Assembly (NCBI GenBank): GCA_946480015.1 | Contig: CAMLIL010000049.1 | Location: 1 to 40,354, forward strand | Length of the DNA stretch: 40,354 nt | Direction of reading: 5' to 3' | DNA from: an uncultured Oxalobacteraceae bacterium | GTDB taxonomy: Bacteria; Pseudomonadota; Gammaproteobacteria; Burkholderiales; Burkholderiaceae | In this document: piece after piece, positions 33,683 to 40,354 of the stretch | How the letters are laid out: the number at the start of each line of letters is the position of its first letter | How positions within the stretch are numbered: position 1 is the stretch's first letter | Program-made: the position numbers and the translations under genes | The notes under the pieces: generated by a model | Seen by the model: the letters and a program-made list of their open reading frames with translations, nothing else | Databases searched by the model: none | Told to the model about the DNA's origin: nothing

Positions 33683-35007
33683 GCAAGGGCAAACCGGCCA
33701 AGGGTCCCGACCTGGAGTTCCTGCCGGACGCCGATTCGCTGGAACGCTCGCCGCTGCCGCCGGCACTGCGCATCACGCCGCTGGTGCTGGCCGGCGCGCT
33801 GCTGACCTTCATCGTCTGGGCCGCGCTCTCGCAGGTCGACGAGATCGTCACCGCGCGCGGACGCCTGGTCACGGACAACCCGAACATCGTGCTGCAGCCG
33901 ATCGAGACGGCCATCATCCAGCACATCAACGTGCGCGTCGGCCAGGTGGTCAAGAAGGGAGAGCTGCTGGCCACCCTCGACCCGACCTTCGCCAAGGCCG
34001 ACGAGGACCAGCTGCGCTCGCGCCTGTCCAGCCTGTCCACCCAGCAGCGCGAGCTGCAGGCCGAACTCGACGGCAAGACCTTGGACCGGGTCGCGCGCGA
34101 TTCCGACAGCCTGCTGCAGGCCAACCTGGCCGGCGAACGCAAGCTCAACTACCAGTCGCAGGCAGTGCGCCTGCGCGAGACGGTGGCCAAGCTGCGCGCC
34201 ACGCTCGACACCAACCGGCGCGATCAAACCACGCTGGCCAACCGGGTCAAGGCGCTCAAGGAAATCGAGTCGATGCAGGAAAAACTGGTGCAGCAGCAGT
34301 ATGGCGCCCGCCTGCAGCTGCTGCAGGCCCAGGACAACCGCCTGAGCGTGGAGCGCGAACTGGACCTGACCGTCAACCGCGAGCACGAAATCGCCCGCGA
34401 CCTGGCCGTGGCCGAAGCCGATCTGTCGGCGTTTGGCAACAACTGGCGCCAGAAAACCATGGAGGAACTGCTGAGCACCACGCGCGAAAGCGCCTCCCTG
34501 CGCGAGCAGCTCAACAAGGCCGACAAGCGGCGCGAACACATTCAGCTGATCGCGCCGGCCGACGGCGTGGTGCTCGACATCGCCAAGCTGTCGCCCGGTT
34601 CCGTGGTCAAGGAGGCGGAACCCTTCTTCACCCTGGTGCCGCTGGGCGGCAAGCTGGAAGCGGAAGTGCGCATCGATGCGCTCGACGTCGGCCATGTCAA
34701 AGCGGGCGCCCACGCCCACCTGAAATTCGACGCCTTCCCCTATCAAAAGCACGGCGGGATGGAAGGCAAGGTGCGGGTGATCAGCGGCGATGCCTTCCGC
34801 CGCGAGGGCGCTTCCGGCGGCCCCGACGCCTATTACCTGGGCCTGGTCGATGTCGGCGCGGCCAGGTTGAAGGGCATGAAATCGAATGACCGCTTGCTGC
34901 CCGGCATGACCTTGTCGGCCGAGATCGTGGTGGGCAAGCGCACCGTCTTGTCCTACCTGCTGTGGCCGCTGTCCAAGGCCATGGATGAGTCCCTGCGTGA
35001 GCCTTGA
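33634..35007 (+). CDS. HlyD-family membrane fusion protein
   Basis: A 457-residue periplasmic adaptor. It has a short cytoplasmic tail, one membrane helix (about 47-66), a biotinyl-lipoyl-like half motif (IVLQPIETAIIQHINVRVG then VVKKGELLATLDP), a long coiled coil (about 125-300, rich in Leu/Glu/Arg/Gln), the second lipoyl half with IAPADGVVLDI and a beta-barrel end with LLPGMTLSAEIVVGKRTVLSYLLWPL, the usual C-terminus of type I adaptors. ATG at 33634 has GAGGAA at 33617-33622. A second ATG at 33655 is possible. The start lies inside the ABC gene, so the two are translationally coupled. Confidence 0.9.
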   Translation: MRHLPAPMEPTNKPPVSKGKPAKGPDLEFLPDADSLERSPLPPALRITPLVLAGALLTFIVWAALSQVDEIVTARGRLVTDNPNIVLQPIETAIIQHINVRVGQVVKKGELLATLDPTFAKADEDQLRSRLSSLSTQQRELQAELDGKTLDRVARDSDSLLQANLAGERKLNYQSQAVRLRETVAKLRATLDTNRRDQTTLANRVKALKEIESMQEKLVQQQYGARLQLLQAQDNRLSVERELDLTVNREHEIARDLAVAEADLSAFGNNWRQKTMEELLSTTRESASLREQLNKADKRREHIQLIAPADGVVLDIAKLSPGSVVKEAEPFFTLVPLGGKLEAEVRIDALDVGHVKAGAHAHLKFDAFPYQKHGGMEGKVRVISGDAFRREGASGGPDAYYLGLVDVGAARLKGMKSNDRLLPGMTLSAEIVVGKRTVLSYLLWPLSKAMDESLREP

Positions 35008-35081
35008 TCCGTGGACCTTTCTCCATTGCACCGCATGCACCGATCAAGTAGCATGCTTTTACTTACCCCCGCTGGATTGCC

Positions 35082-35921
35082 ATGAATAAAATCGCTCTGT
35101 GCTTTTTCGGCCTGAACCGGAGCCTGTCGCACACCATCGAGTCCATCGGTGAGAACGTGATCGCGCCGCTCAAGCAGGCCGGGCTGGAAGTCGACGTGGT
35201 CGGCGCCCTGATGCGCCCGCGCGGCGCGTTTTCGAATGCCCGTAGCCTGGAAAGCAATCTGGTGCCGGAAGGTAATTTCGAAGCGCTGCTGCACCCGCGC
35301 AGCCACGAATACATCGACCAGGCCGCGTTCGACGAGCTGATCACGCCGAACATCCTGGCGCTCGGGCTAGACGACTATTATCAGGACCAGCATGCCAGCA
35401 CGCGCAACATCGTGCGCGAGCTGTTTTCGGTCAAGCGCGCCTTCGCCCTGCTGGAGGGCACGCGCCCGGACGCGGTGGTGTTCCTGCGCCCGGACCTGCT
35501 GTACCGCGACCGCCTGGACATCGAGCGCTACCTGCCCCAGCTTGAAGGCGGTGCGCGCGTGATGACGCCGCTCTGGCAGAAATGGGGCGGCCTGAACGAC
35601 CGCTTCGCCCTGTGCAACTACGCCGGCGCGGAAATCTATGCGCGCCGTTTCGACTGCTTCTGGCGCTACGCCCCGCTGTTTCGCAAGAACCTGCAGGCCG
35701 AGGCGCTGCTGCTGGCCAGCCTGCTGCTCGAAGGCGCCGCCTTCGACGCCTACACCGGCGAGATGGCGGTGCGGGTGCGCGCGGACGGGCGCCGCCAGGA
35801 TGAAGCCGAAGGCGAATGCGGCGCCAACGACAGCATGATTCAGATGTTACAGAACTTCCAGCGCGGCATTGCCCAACAGGCGGGTGCAGCGGAAAATCCA
35901 CCCAATACGAAGGGAGCTTGA
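35082..35921 (+). CDS. Glycosyltransferase-like protein of unknown specificity
   Basis: A 279-residue protein starting NKIALCFFGLNRSLSHTI, with an ASTRNIVRELFSVKRAF stretch and DAVVFLRPDLLYRDRLDIERYL (a D-x-D-like pattern around residues 130-150), then LNDRFALCNYAGAE. Such layouts occur in GT-A-like proteins of polysaccharide loci. It sits 74 bp after the HlyD gene and 1 bp before the aminotransferase gene, in the same direction. Confidence 0.5.
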   Translation: MNKIALCFFGLNRSLSHTIESIGENVIAPLKQAGLEVDVVGALMRPRGAFSNARSLESNLVPEGNFEALLHPRSHEYIDQAAFDELITPNILALGLDDYYQDQHASTRNIVRELFSVKRAFALLEGTRPDAVVFLRPDLLYRDRLDIERYLPQLEGGARVMTPLWQKWGGLNDRFALCNYAGAEIYARRFDCFWRYAPLFRKNLQAEALLLASLLLEGAAFDAYTGEMAVRVRADGRRQDEAEGECGANDSMIQMLQNFQRGIAQQAGAAENPPNTKGA

Positions 35922-35922
35922 A

Positions 35923-37071
35923 ATGAGCAACAAGGCAATGAACGAATATCCGCTGCTGGACGAAAAAGACGGCGTGCCGCTGTTTTACCCGCACATCCCC
36001 AAGGGCGCCATCGAGGAAGTGGCCGACACCCTGTCGGGCCGCTGGATCGGCCAGGGCCCCAAGGTCGAAAAGTTCGAGCAGCTGTTCAAGGAAAAGTTCC
36101 TCGGTTCGCATGAGCCGCTGTCGGTCGGCAGCGGCACCGACGCCCTGCACCTGGCCTACCTGCTGGCCGACGTGCAGCCGGGCGACGAAGTGATCGTGCC
36201 GGTGTTTACCTGCACCGCCACCAATATTCCGCTGCTGTACATTGGCGCGACCCCAGTGTTCGCCGACATCGACCAGGAAACCATGAACCTGGACGTGGCC
36301 GACGTCGAGCGCAAGATCACGCCGAAAACCAAGGCCATCTCGTGCGTCGACTACGGCGGCGTGCCGAACGATTACGTCGCCCTGAACGCGCTGTGCAAGA
36401 AGCACAATCTGAAGCTGATCGCCGACGCGGCCCACTCGCTCGGTTCCAAGGCCGAAGGCCAGTTTGCCTGCCAGCTGGCGGACTTCACGATCTTCTCGTT
36501 CCAGGCCATCAAGACCCTGACCACCGGCGACGGCGGCCTGGTGGCGATCAAGGACCCGGAACTGCTTAACCTGGGCAAGAAGCTGCGCTGGTTCGGCATC
36601 GACCGCGCCGCCAAGCAGGGCGGCATCTGGGAAAACGACATCGTCGATATCGGCTACAAGTATCAGATGAACGACATCGCCGCCGGCATCGGCCTGGCCG
36701 GCCTGCGCGACCTCGACAACGTGATCGCCTACCGCAACAGCCTGTTCAAGGTGTACGAAGAGAACCTTAGGTCCGAGCGCGTGCGCATCGTCGGCAAGTC
36801 GACCGACGTGGGCTACTTCAACGCGTCCTGGCTGCTGACCATCATCGTCGACAGCGACCGCGTCGGCCTGATGAAAAAGCTGCGCGAGCAAGGCATCGAA
36901 TCGGCCCAGGTCCACTACCGCAACGACCGCTACAAGATTTTCGGCGAGCGCCGCACCGACCTGCCGAACATGGATGCGCTGGAAGACCGCTACCTGGTGC
37001 TGCCGCTGCACACCAAGATCGGGCGCGAGCACATCGAGCGTATCTGCAGCGTCATCAACGCCGGCTGGTAA
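35923..37071 (+). CDS. DegT/DnrJ/EryC1/StrS-family sugar aminotransferase
   Basis: A 382-residue PLP enzyme that would transaminate a nucleotide keto-sugar. It has VGSGTDALHLAYLL (68-81) for cofactor phosphate, DAAHSLGS (168-175, Asp168 to the PLP ring), and Lys197 in SFQAIKTLTTGDGG as the Schiff-base lysine. Thus, unlike rfbH in this window, it is a true aminotransferase. AGGGAG at 35911-35916 precedes ATG at 35923. The substrate is unknown; 3-amino or 4-amino deoxy sugars are typical products. No pathway for its keto-sugar is visible here apart from the CDP-4-keto-6-deoxyglucose made by rfbG. Confidence 0.85.
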   Translation: MSNKAMNEYPLLDEKDGVPLFYPHIPKGAIEEVADTLSGRWIGQGPKVEKFEQLFKEKFLGSHEPLSVGSGTDALHLAYLLADVQPGDEVIVPVFTCTATNIPLLYIGATPVFADIDQETMNLDVADVERKITPKTKAISCVDYGGVPNDYVALNALCKKHNLKLIADAAHSLGSKAEGQFACQLADFTIFSFQAIKTLTTGDGGLVAIKDPELLNLGKKLRWFGIDRAAKQGGIWENDIVDIGYKYQMNDIAAGIGLAGLRDLDNVIAYRNSLFKVYEENLRSERVRIVGKSTDVGYFNASWLLTIIVDSDRVGLMKKLREQGIESAQVHYRNDRYKIFGERRTDLPNMDALEDRYLVLPLHTKIGREHIERICSVINAGW

Positions 37072-37075
37072 GCGC

Positions 37076-37819
37076 ATGAGCGATATTTTTTTCGAAGGCA
37101 GCTCGCCGCAGTTCATCGAACTCGCGGGCACCTACGCCACGCAAGAAATCAATATTGTTCACGCCACCAACCAGCTTAACGAAACCATCGCTCTGCTGTC
37201 CCAGCCCTGGGGTGGCCTGAACGAGGCGCGCCGCTGGGGCAGCACGATCCTGCCGACGCTGGTGGCGAGCCGGCTGGGGCAAGGACCGCAGACGGTGGTT
37301 GATTTCGGCGGCGGCGCGGCCAAGCAGTACGTCGAGATCGCCAAGGTGGTGGGCCCGGAACTGGCCGCGCGCCTGTCTTACCACGTGGTCGAGACGCCGG
37401 AGTTCGTGCAGCTGGCGGCGCCCTGGATGGCCAAGCTGTTTGCCGGGCAGTTCAACGAATCGCTGTTCTTGAGCGATGGCGCGCTGCCGGCCAAGGCCGA
37501 TATCGTCAGCTGCACCAGCTCGCTGCACTACCTGCCCGACTTCAAGGCCAAGCTGCGCGAGCTGCTGGCCTGTTCTCCCGAGCTGTTCCTGATCATAAAC
37601 ACGCCCATCAACGACCGCCAGACCTACTCGCGCATCCAGAACAACCTGGCCGTGCGCATCGCCCAGTGGGTGTTCGGCATCGACGACCTGGACCGCGAAT
37701 TCGGCGCCGCAGGCTACCGCCGCGTGTTCCTCGGCCGGCATGACCTGGCCTACCCGACCAGCGGCACGCCGGAAGGCTCGAAAACGCACTTCTCGGCCGT
37801 CATCTATTCCAGGGCATGA
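37076..37819 (+). CDS. SAM-dependent methyltransferase, TIGR04325-like
   Basis: A 247-residue protein with SAM motif I TVVDFGGGAAKQYVEIA (about residues 77-93), a later DIVSCTSSLHYLPDF (about 142-156) and LFLIINTPIND. The pattern of a glycan-locus methyltransferase with little further resemblance matches the TIGR04325 (LIC12133-type) family. ATG at 37076 is 4 bases after the aminotransferase stop, and its own stop overlaps the next start (ATGA). It probably O- or N-methylates a sugar. Confidence 0.65.
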   Translation: MSDIFFEGSSPQFIELAGTYATQEINIVHATNQLNETIALLSQPWGGLNEARRWGSTILPTLVASRLGQGPQTVVDFGGGAAKQYVEIAKVVGPELAARLSYHVVETPEFVQLAAPWMAKLFAGQFNESLFLSDGALPAKADIVSCTSSLHYLPDFKAKLRELLACSPELFLIINTPINDRQTYSRIQNNLAVRIAQWVFGIDDLDREFGAAGYRRVFLGRHDLAYPTSGTPEGSKTHFSAVIYSRA

Positions 37820-39384
37820 GCGAAGCGGTACGCGAGCGGATCCAGCAGCTCAATCAGGAGGCCAACGCGGCCCTGGAACGTGGCGAAATCGACACCGCGC
37901 GCATCCACATCAGCGCCATCTACGCGATCTATCCGCAGGCCCAGGTGGCCTGCTGGCTGGCCAGCCTGGAATACCAGTGCAACCGCCTGCCTGAGGCGAT
38001 CGAATGGCTGGACCGCACCGCGACCCTGAACCCGAACGAGGAAATCCGCCAGCGCGCGCAGCTGCTGCGCGGCCTGGTGCACGGATCGCGCCACGAATAC
38101 GACGAGGCGATCCGCCTGCTGCATCCGCTCACCGGGGCGATCGCCTACAGCGCACTGGGCCGCTGCTACGCGGCCATCAATGATTATCCCGCGGCGCTGG
38201 CGGTCTTCGAAAAGCTCCCGCCCGGAGACCCCGACACGCGCGGCATGCTGGCGCGCGCGCTGGTGGCCACCGGCCAGCATGAGCGCGGCGAAGCGATGCT
38301 GGCGGAGCTGGCCGGCCCCGGCGGCGAGGAGCGCGCCTGGAACGCCATGTGGCTGGGCATGAGCCTGATCCAGCGCGGCCAGACCGACGAAGCGGTGCGC
38401 CAGATGATCCACCTGTCGCACGATCCGGAGACCGCGCAGCCGGCCTGCGCCATCCTGGCCGACCTGGCGCTGCGCAGCGATGCGCTCGAGCTGTCGCGCC
38501 AGATGCTGCCGGCCGACCTGCGCACCAACTGGGCGCATGCCTGGACCGTGCATTCGATCACGTCACTGAGTCTGCTGCGGCGCCAGTACGGCATCGCGCC
38601 GTTTGAACGGCGCGCCCATCCGCACCCGAAGACACCGCTGGGCGTGAGCTGCGAGTCGCTGGCCTACTATGGCCGCTTTGCCCACCAGCTGGGCGACTAT
38701 CTGTTCATGCGCTGGATGGCCGACCGCTACGAGCTGACCCTGGAGACGCCCGACTGGGTCGGCCACCATATTTTTGAGCTGGACGATCCGCAGGCCGACG
38801 CGCCGCGCACGCCGGTGAAGCGGCGCTTCGACTGGATCGACCGCGAGGTGGGCGCGCGCGGGGTGCAGGCGCTGGTGGGGCGCGATTTCTTTTCGCCCGG
38901 TTTCTACGATCCGCTGCCGACCAATTTCACGCTGCGCGCGCGCCAGATCCTGCGCATCCGCCCGCAGTGGGCGCCGCTGCTCGATCCGTGCATGGAACTG
39001 CTGCGCTCACGCGGGGACACGGTGGTGGCGATCCATCTGCGCCTGACCGACCGCGCCACCGAGAGCGTGGCCGTGGAGTGGTATCTGGACTGGCTGCGCG
39101 CGCTCTGGCCGCAGCTCGAGCGCCCGGTGCTGTACCTGGCCAGCGACGACCCGGCCGCGGTCGCCGGGCACTTCCGCGACTTCAACATGGTGTGCCATGA
39201 CGACCTGCCGGTGCGCGCCGAGGGCGTGGAATGGCTGCAGGATTTCTACATCCTGAGCCAGGCCGACGCGGTGGCCATCAGCGTGGGCGACTTCGCCGTG
39301 CTGGCGTGCATGCTCAATCCGCACGCCAAAGTGGTGATGCGGCCGCACTTCCCCAGCGGCCGCCTGGCGCAGTTCCGCTTTTAG
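37816..39384 (+). CDS. TPR protein fused to a GT11-like glycosyltransferase domain
   Basis: A 522-residue protein. Residues about 10-235 are helical TPR-like repeats (for example L-E-R-G-E-I-D-T-A, N-R-L-P-E-A-I-E-W-L, N-D-Y-P-A-A-L-A-V-F). Residues about 284-520 have the shape of GT11/GT23-like transferases: YYGRFAHQLGDYLFMRWMA parallels the G-R-x-G-N-Q-x-F-Q-Y start motif, VVAIHLRLTD (403-412) the H-x-R motif, VLYLASDDP (438-446) and the final ISVGDFAVLACML. TPR-transferase fusions act on proteins in known O-GlcNAc transferases, so protein glycosylation is plausible. The catalytic motif departs from classical HxRxGD (here H-L-R-L-T-D). Confidence 0.65.
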   Translation: MSEAVRERIQQLNQEANAALERGEIDTARIHISAIYAIYPQAQVACWLASLEYQCNRLPEAIEWLDRTATLNPNEEIRQRAQLLRGLVHGSRHEYDEAIRLLHPLTGAIAYSALGRCYAAINDYPAALAVFEKLPPGDPDTRGMLARALVATGQHERGEAMLAELAGPGGEERAWNAMWLGMSLIQRGQTDEAVRQMIHLSHDPETAQPACAILADLALRSDALELSRQMLPADLRTNWAHAWTVHSITSLSLLRRQYGIAPFERRAHPHPKTPLGVSCESLAYYGRFAHQLGDYLFMRWMADRYELTLETPDWVGHHIFELDDPQADAPRTPVKRRFDWIDREVGARGVQALVGRDFFSPGFYDPLPTNFTLRARQILRIRPQWAPLLDPCMELLRSRGDTVVAIHLRLTDRATESVAVEWYLDWLRALWPQLERPVLYLASDDPAAVAGHFRDFNMVCHDDLPVRAEGVEWLQDFYILSQADAVAISVGDFAVLACMLNPHAKVVMRPHFPSGRLAQFRF

Positions 39385-40354
39385 GCGGGCGGGCAGCTGA
39401 GCGCGTCGCGCGCGTCGCCCAGTTCGGCCTTGCGCCACATGGCCGTGTAGATCGCTTCCAGGTTCTGGCAGAAACGGTCGGTGTCGAACAGCGCATGGGT
39501 ATGGCGGTTGGCCTGCACGCGCGCGCGCACCTCGGCCAGCTGGGCCGGATTGTTGGCCAGCCTGACCGCCAGCGCTTCATATTCCGGCAGCGAGGTGGTG
39601 ATCAGCTCCGGCATGCCGATCGCGTGCAGCAGGCTGCCAGCCACGCGCGATGGAAACGACTGCCCCATGTAGGTCAGCACCGGCAGGCCGGCCATCAGCG
39701 CATCGGCGGCGGTGGTATGGGCGTTGTACGGGTGCGTATCGAGGAACAGATCGGCCTGGCGGTAGCGCGCCAGGTGGTCTTCCACCAGCGGCACGCGGCC
39801 GGCGAAGATGATGCGCGCCGGGTCGATGCCGCGCGCCTGCGCTTCCTTGTGCAGGTTGCTCTTGCTGATCTCCACGCGCGACATCAGCCACAGCACGCTG
39901 CCCGGCACCTGGTGCAGGATGCGCATCCAGATGTCGAACAGGTCCGGCGAAATCTTGTAGTCGTGGCTGAACGAGCAGAACACGATGGCGTTGTCCGGCA
40001 GGCCGCATTCGGCGCGGGTCGGAGTGCGCCCGGCGATCTTCAGGCCCGAGTCGGTGGGCAGGTAAGCGTCGGGCAGGTACACCACTTCCTCGGTGTAGAA
40101 CTTCTGGTCCGACTGCGGAATCACGTAGCGGTCGGCGATGATGTAGTCCATGCAGTCCAGGCCCAGGGTGCCAGGGTAGCCGAGAAAGCCCGCCTGCACC
40201 GGGCAGGGACGGTACAGGAAGACGTCGGTGCGCGAATCCGACGTGTAGCCGGCCAGGTCGATGGCGATATCGATTTCCAGTTCGCGCATCAGCTGGGCGA
40301 TCTGCGGGGTCGACATCATGCGCACGTCGATGAATTTGTCGAAGGCCTTGAGCA
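39381..40354 (-). CDS. SPINDLY-type O-GlcNAc transferase (GT41), C-terminal part
   Basis: At least 324 codons of a gene whose start lies beyond the right edge; the reading frame is open through 40354 (LKAFDKFIDVRMM at the edge). It matches the C-terminal catalytic half of bacterial OGT/SPINDLY: DIAIDLAGYTSDSRTDVF, QAGFLGYPGTLGLDCMDY, FCSFSHDYKISPDLF, IIFAGRVPLVEDHLARY and ADLFLDTHPYNAHTTAADAL. These proteins usually have N-terminal TPRs and glycosylate protein Ser/Thr. It is convergent with the TPR-GT11-like gene, with stops overlapping by 4 bases. It is one of several transferases here that could act on the giant repeat proteins. Confidence 0.88.
   Translation of the reverse strand, partial: LKAFDKFIDVRMMSTPQIAQLMRELEIDIAIDLAGYTSDSRTDVFLYRPCPVQAGFLGYPGTLGLDCMDYIIADRYVIPQSDQKFYTEEVVYLPDAYLPTDSGLKIAGRTPTRAECGLPDNAIVFCSFSHDYKISPDLFDIWMRILHQVPGSVLWLMSRVEISKSNLHKEAQARGIDPARIIFAGRVPLVEDHLARYRQADLFLDTHPYNAHTTAADALMAGLPVLTYMGQSFPSRVAGSLLHAIGMPELITTSLPEYEALAVRLANNPAQLAEVRARVQANRHTHALFDTDRFCQNLEAIYTAMWRKAELGDARDALSCPPA

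Noticed and set aside
35923..37071. Second 3-dehydrase (RfbH-like) in place of an aminotransferase.
   Set aside because: It has the Schiff-base Lys197 and lacks the four iron-sulfur cysteines and the His of E1.

Overview
The window is high-GC proteobacterial DNA with dense operons and ATGA-type start/stop overlaps. The gene content (a pair of giant octapeptide-repeat proteins with RTX-like tails, a stand-alone IS5-type domain, a SPINDLY-type transferase, many unusual glycosyltransferases) suggests a betaproteobacterium of the Oxalobacteraceae (Massilia / Duganella / Janthinobacterium group). That assignment is an inference from gene style; no marker gene is present.

Layout. (1) 1-4050: tail of an upstream gene, a CPA1 cation:proton antiporter, a small lipoprotein, a stand-alone IS5-type transposase domain, an unknown membrane protein and NADH pyrophosphatase (nudC). 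(2) 4105-17107: two divergent giant genes encoding 2684 and 1592 residues. Both are almost entirely made of an 8-residue repeat (L-[ST]-[ST]-x-Q-[hydrophobic]-x-A) followed by a calcium-loop domain of the kind found in type I-secreted RTX proteins. A DUF5672-like glycosyltransferase follows the second gene by 16 bp. By hand the first gene parses into 291 octads, and most of them fall into a higher-order unit of 16 octads plus one hexapeptide (134 residues, 402 bp) with fixed position-specific departures from the consensus. (3) 17868-22021: a compact RiPP-like cluster. It has a 53-residue precursor with a lasso-style leader motif, a stem-loop, an 85-residue unknown protein, a protein resembling M29 metallo-aminopeptidases, a PqqD-like recognition protein and a B12-type radical SAM enzyme of the RiPP maturation family. 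No lasso cyclase or lasso protease is present, and the core has no Asp/Glu for a lasso ring. The radical SAM gene is clearly lower in G+C than its neighbours and ends beside a possible IS110 remnant. This looks like an undescribed peptide pathway.

(4) 22022-31292, minus strand: one tight operon for surface glycan synthesis. It includes the CDP-glucose branch of 3,6-dideoxyhexose synthesis (cytidylyltransferase, 4,6-dehydratase, 3-dehydrase, a reductase/synthase and a paratose 2-epimerase), which would give CDP-tyvelose, plus a GT11-like fucosyltransferase, other glycosyltransferases and a glycosyltransferase-methyltransferase fusion. (5) 31538-35007: a type I secretion ABC transporter and its HlyD adaptor, overlapping and co-translated. 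(6) 35082-40354: further sugar and glycosylation genes (glycosyltransferase-like protein, DegT aminotransferase, methyltransferase, TPR-GT11-like fusion, SPINDLY-type O-GlcNAc transferase that runs off the right edge).

Working model (inference): the giant Ser/Thr-rich repeat proteins are exported by the HlyB/HlyD-type system and are decorated by the surrounding glycosyltransferases, forming a glycosylated surface layer or adhesin. The RiPP cluster sits inside this locus but appears functionally independent and partly acquired by transfer.
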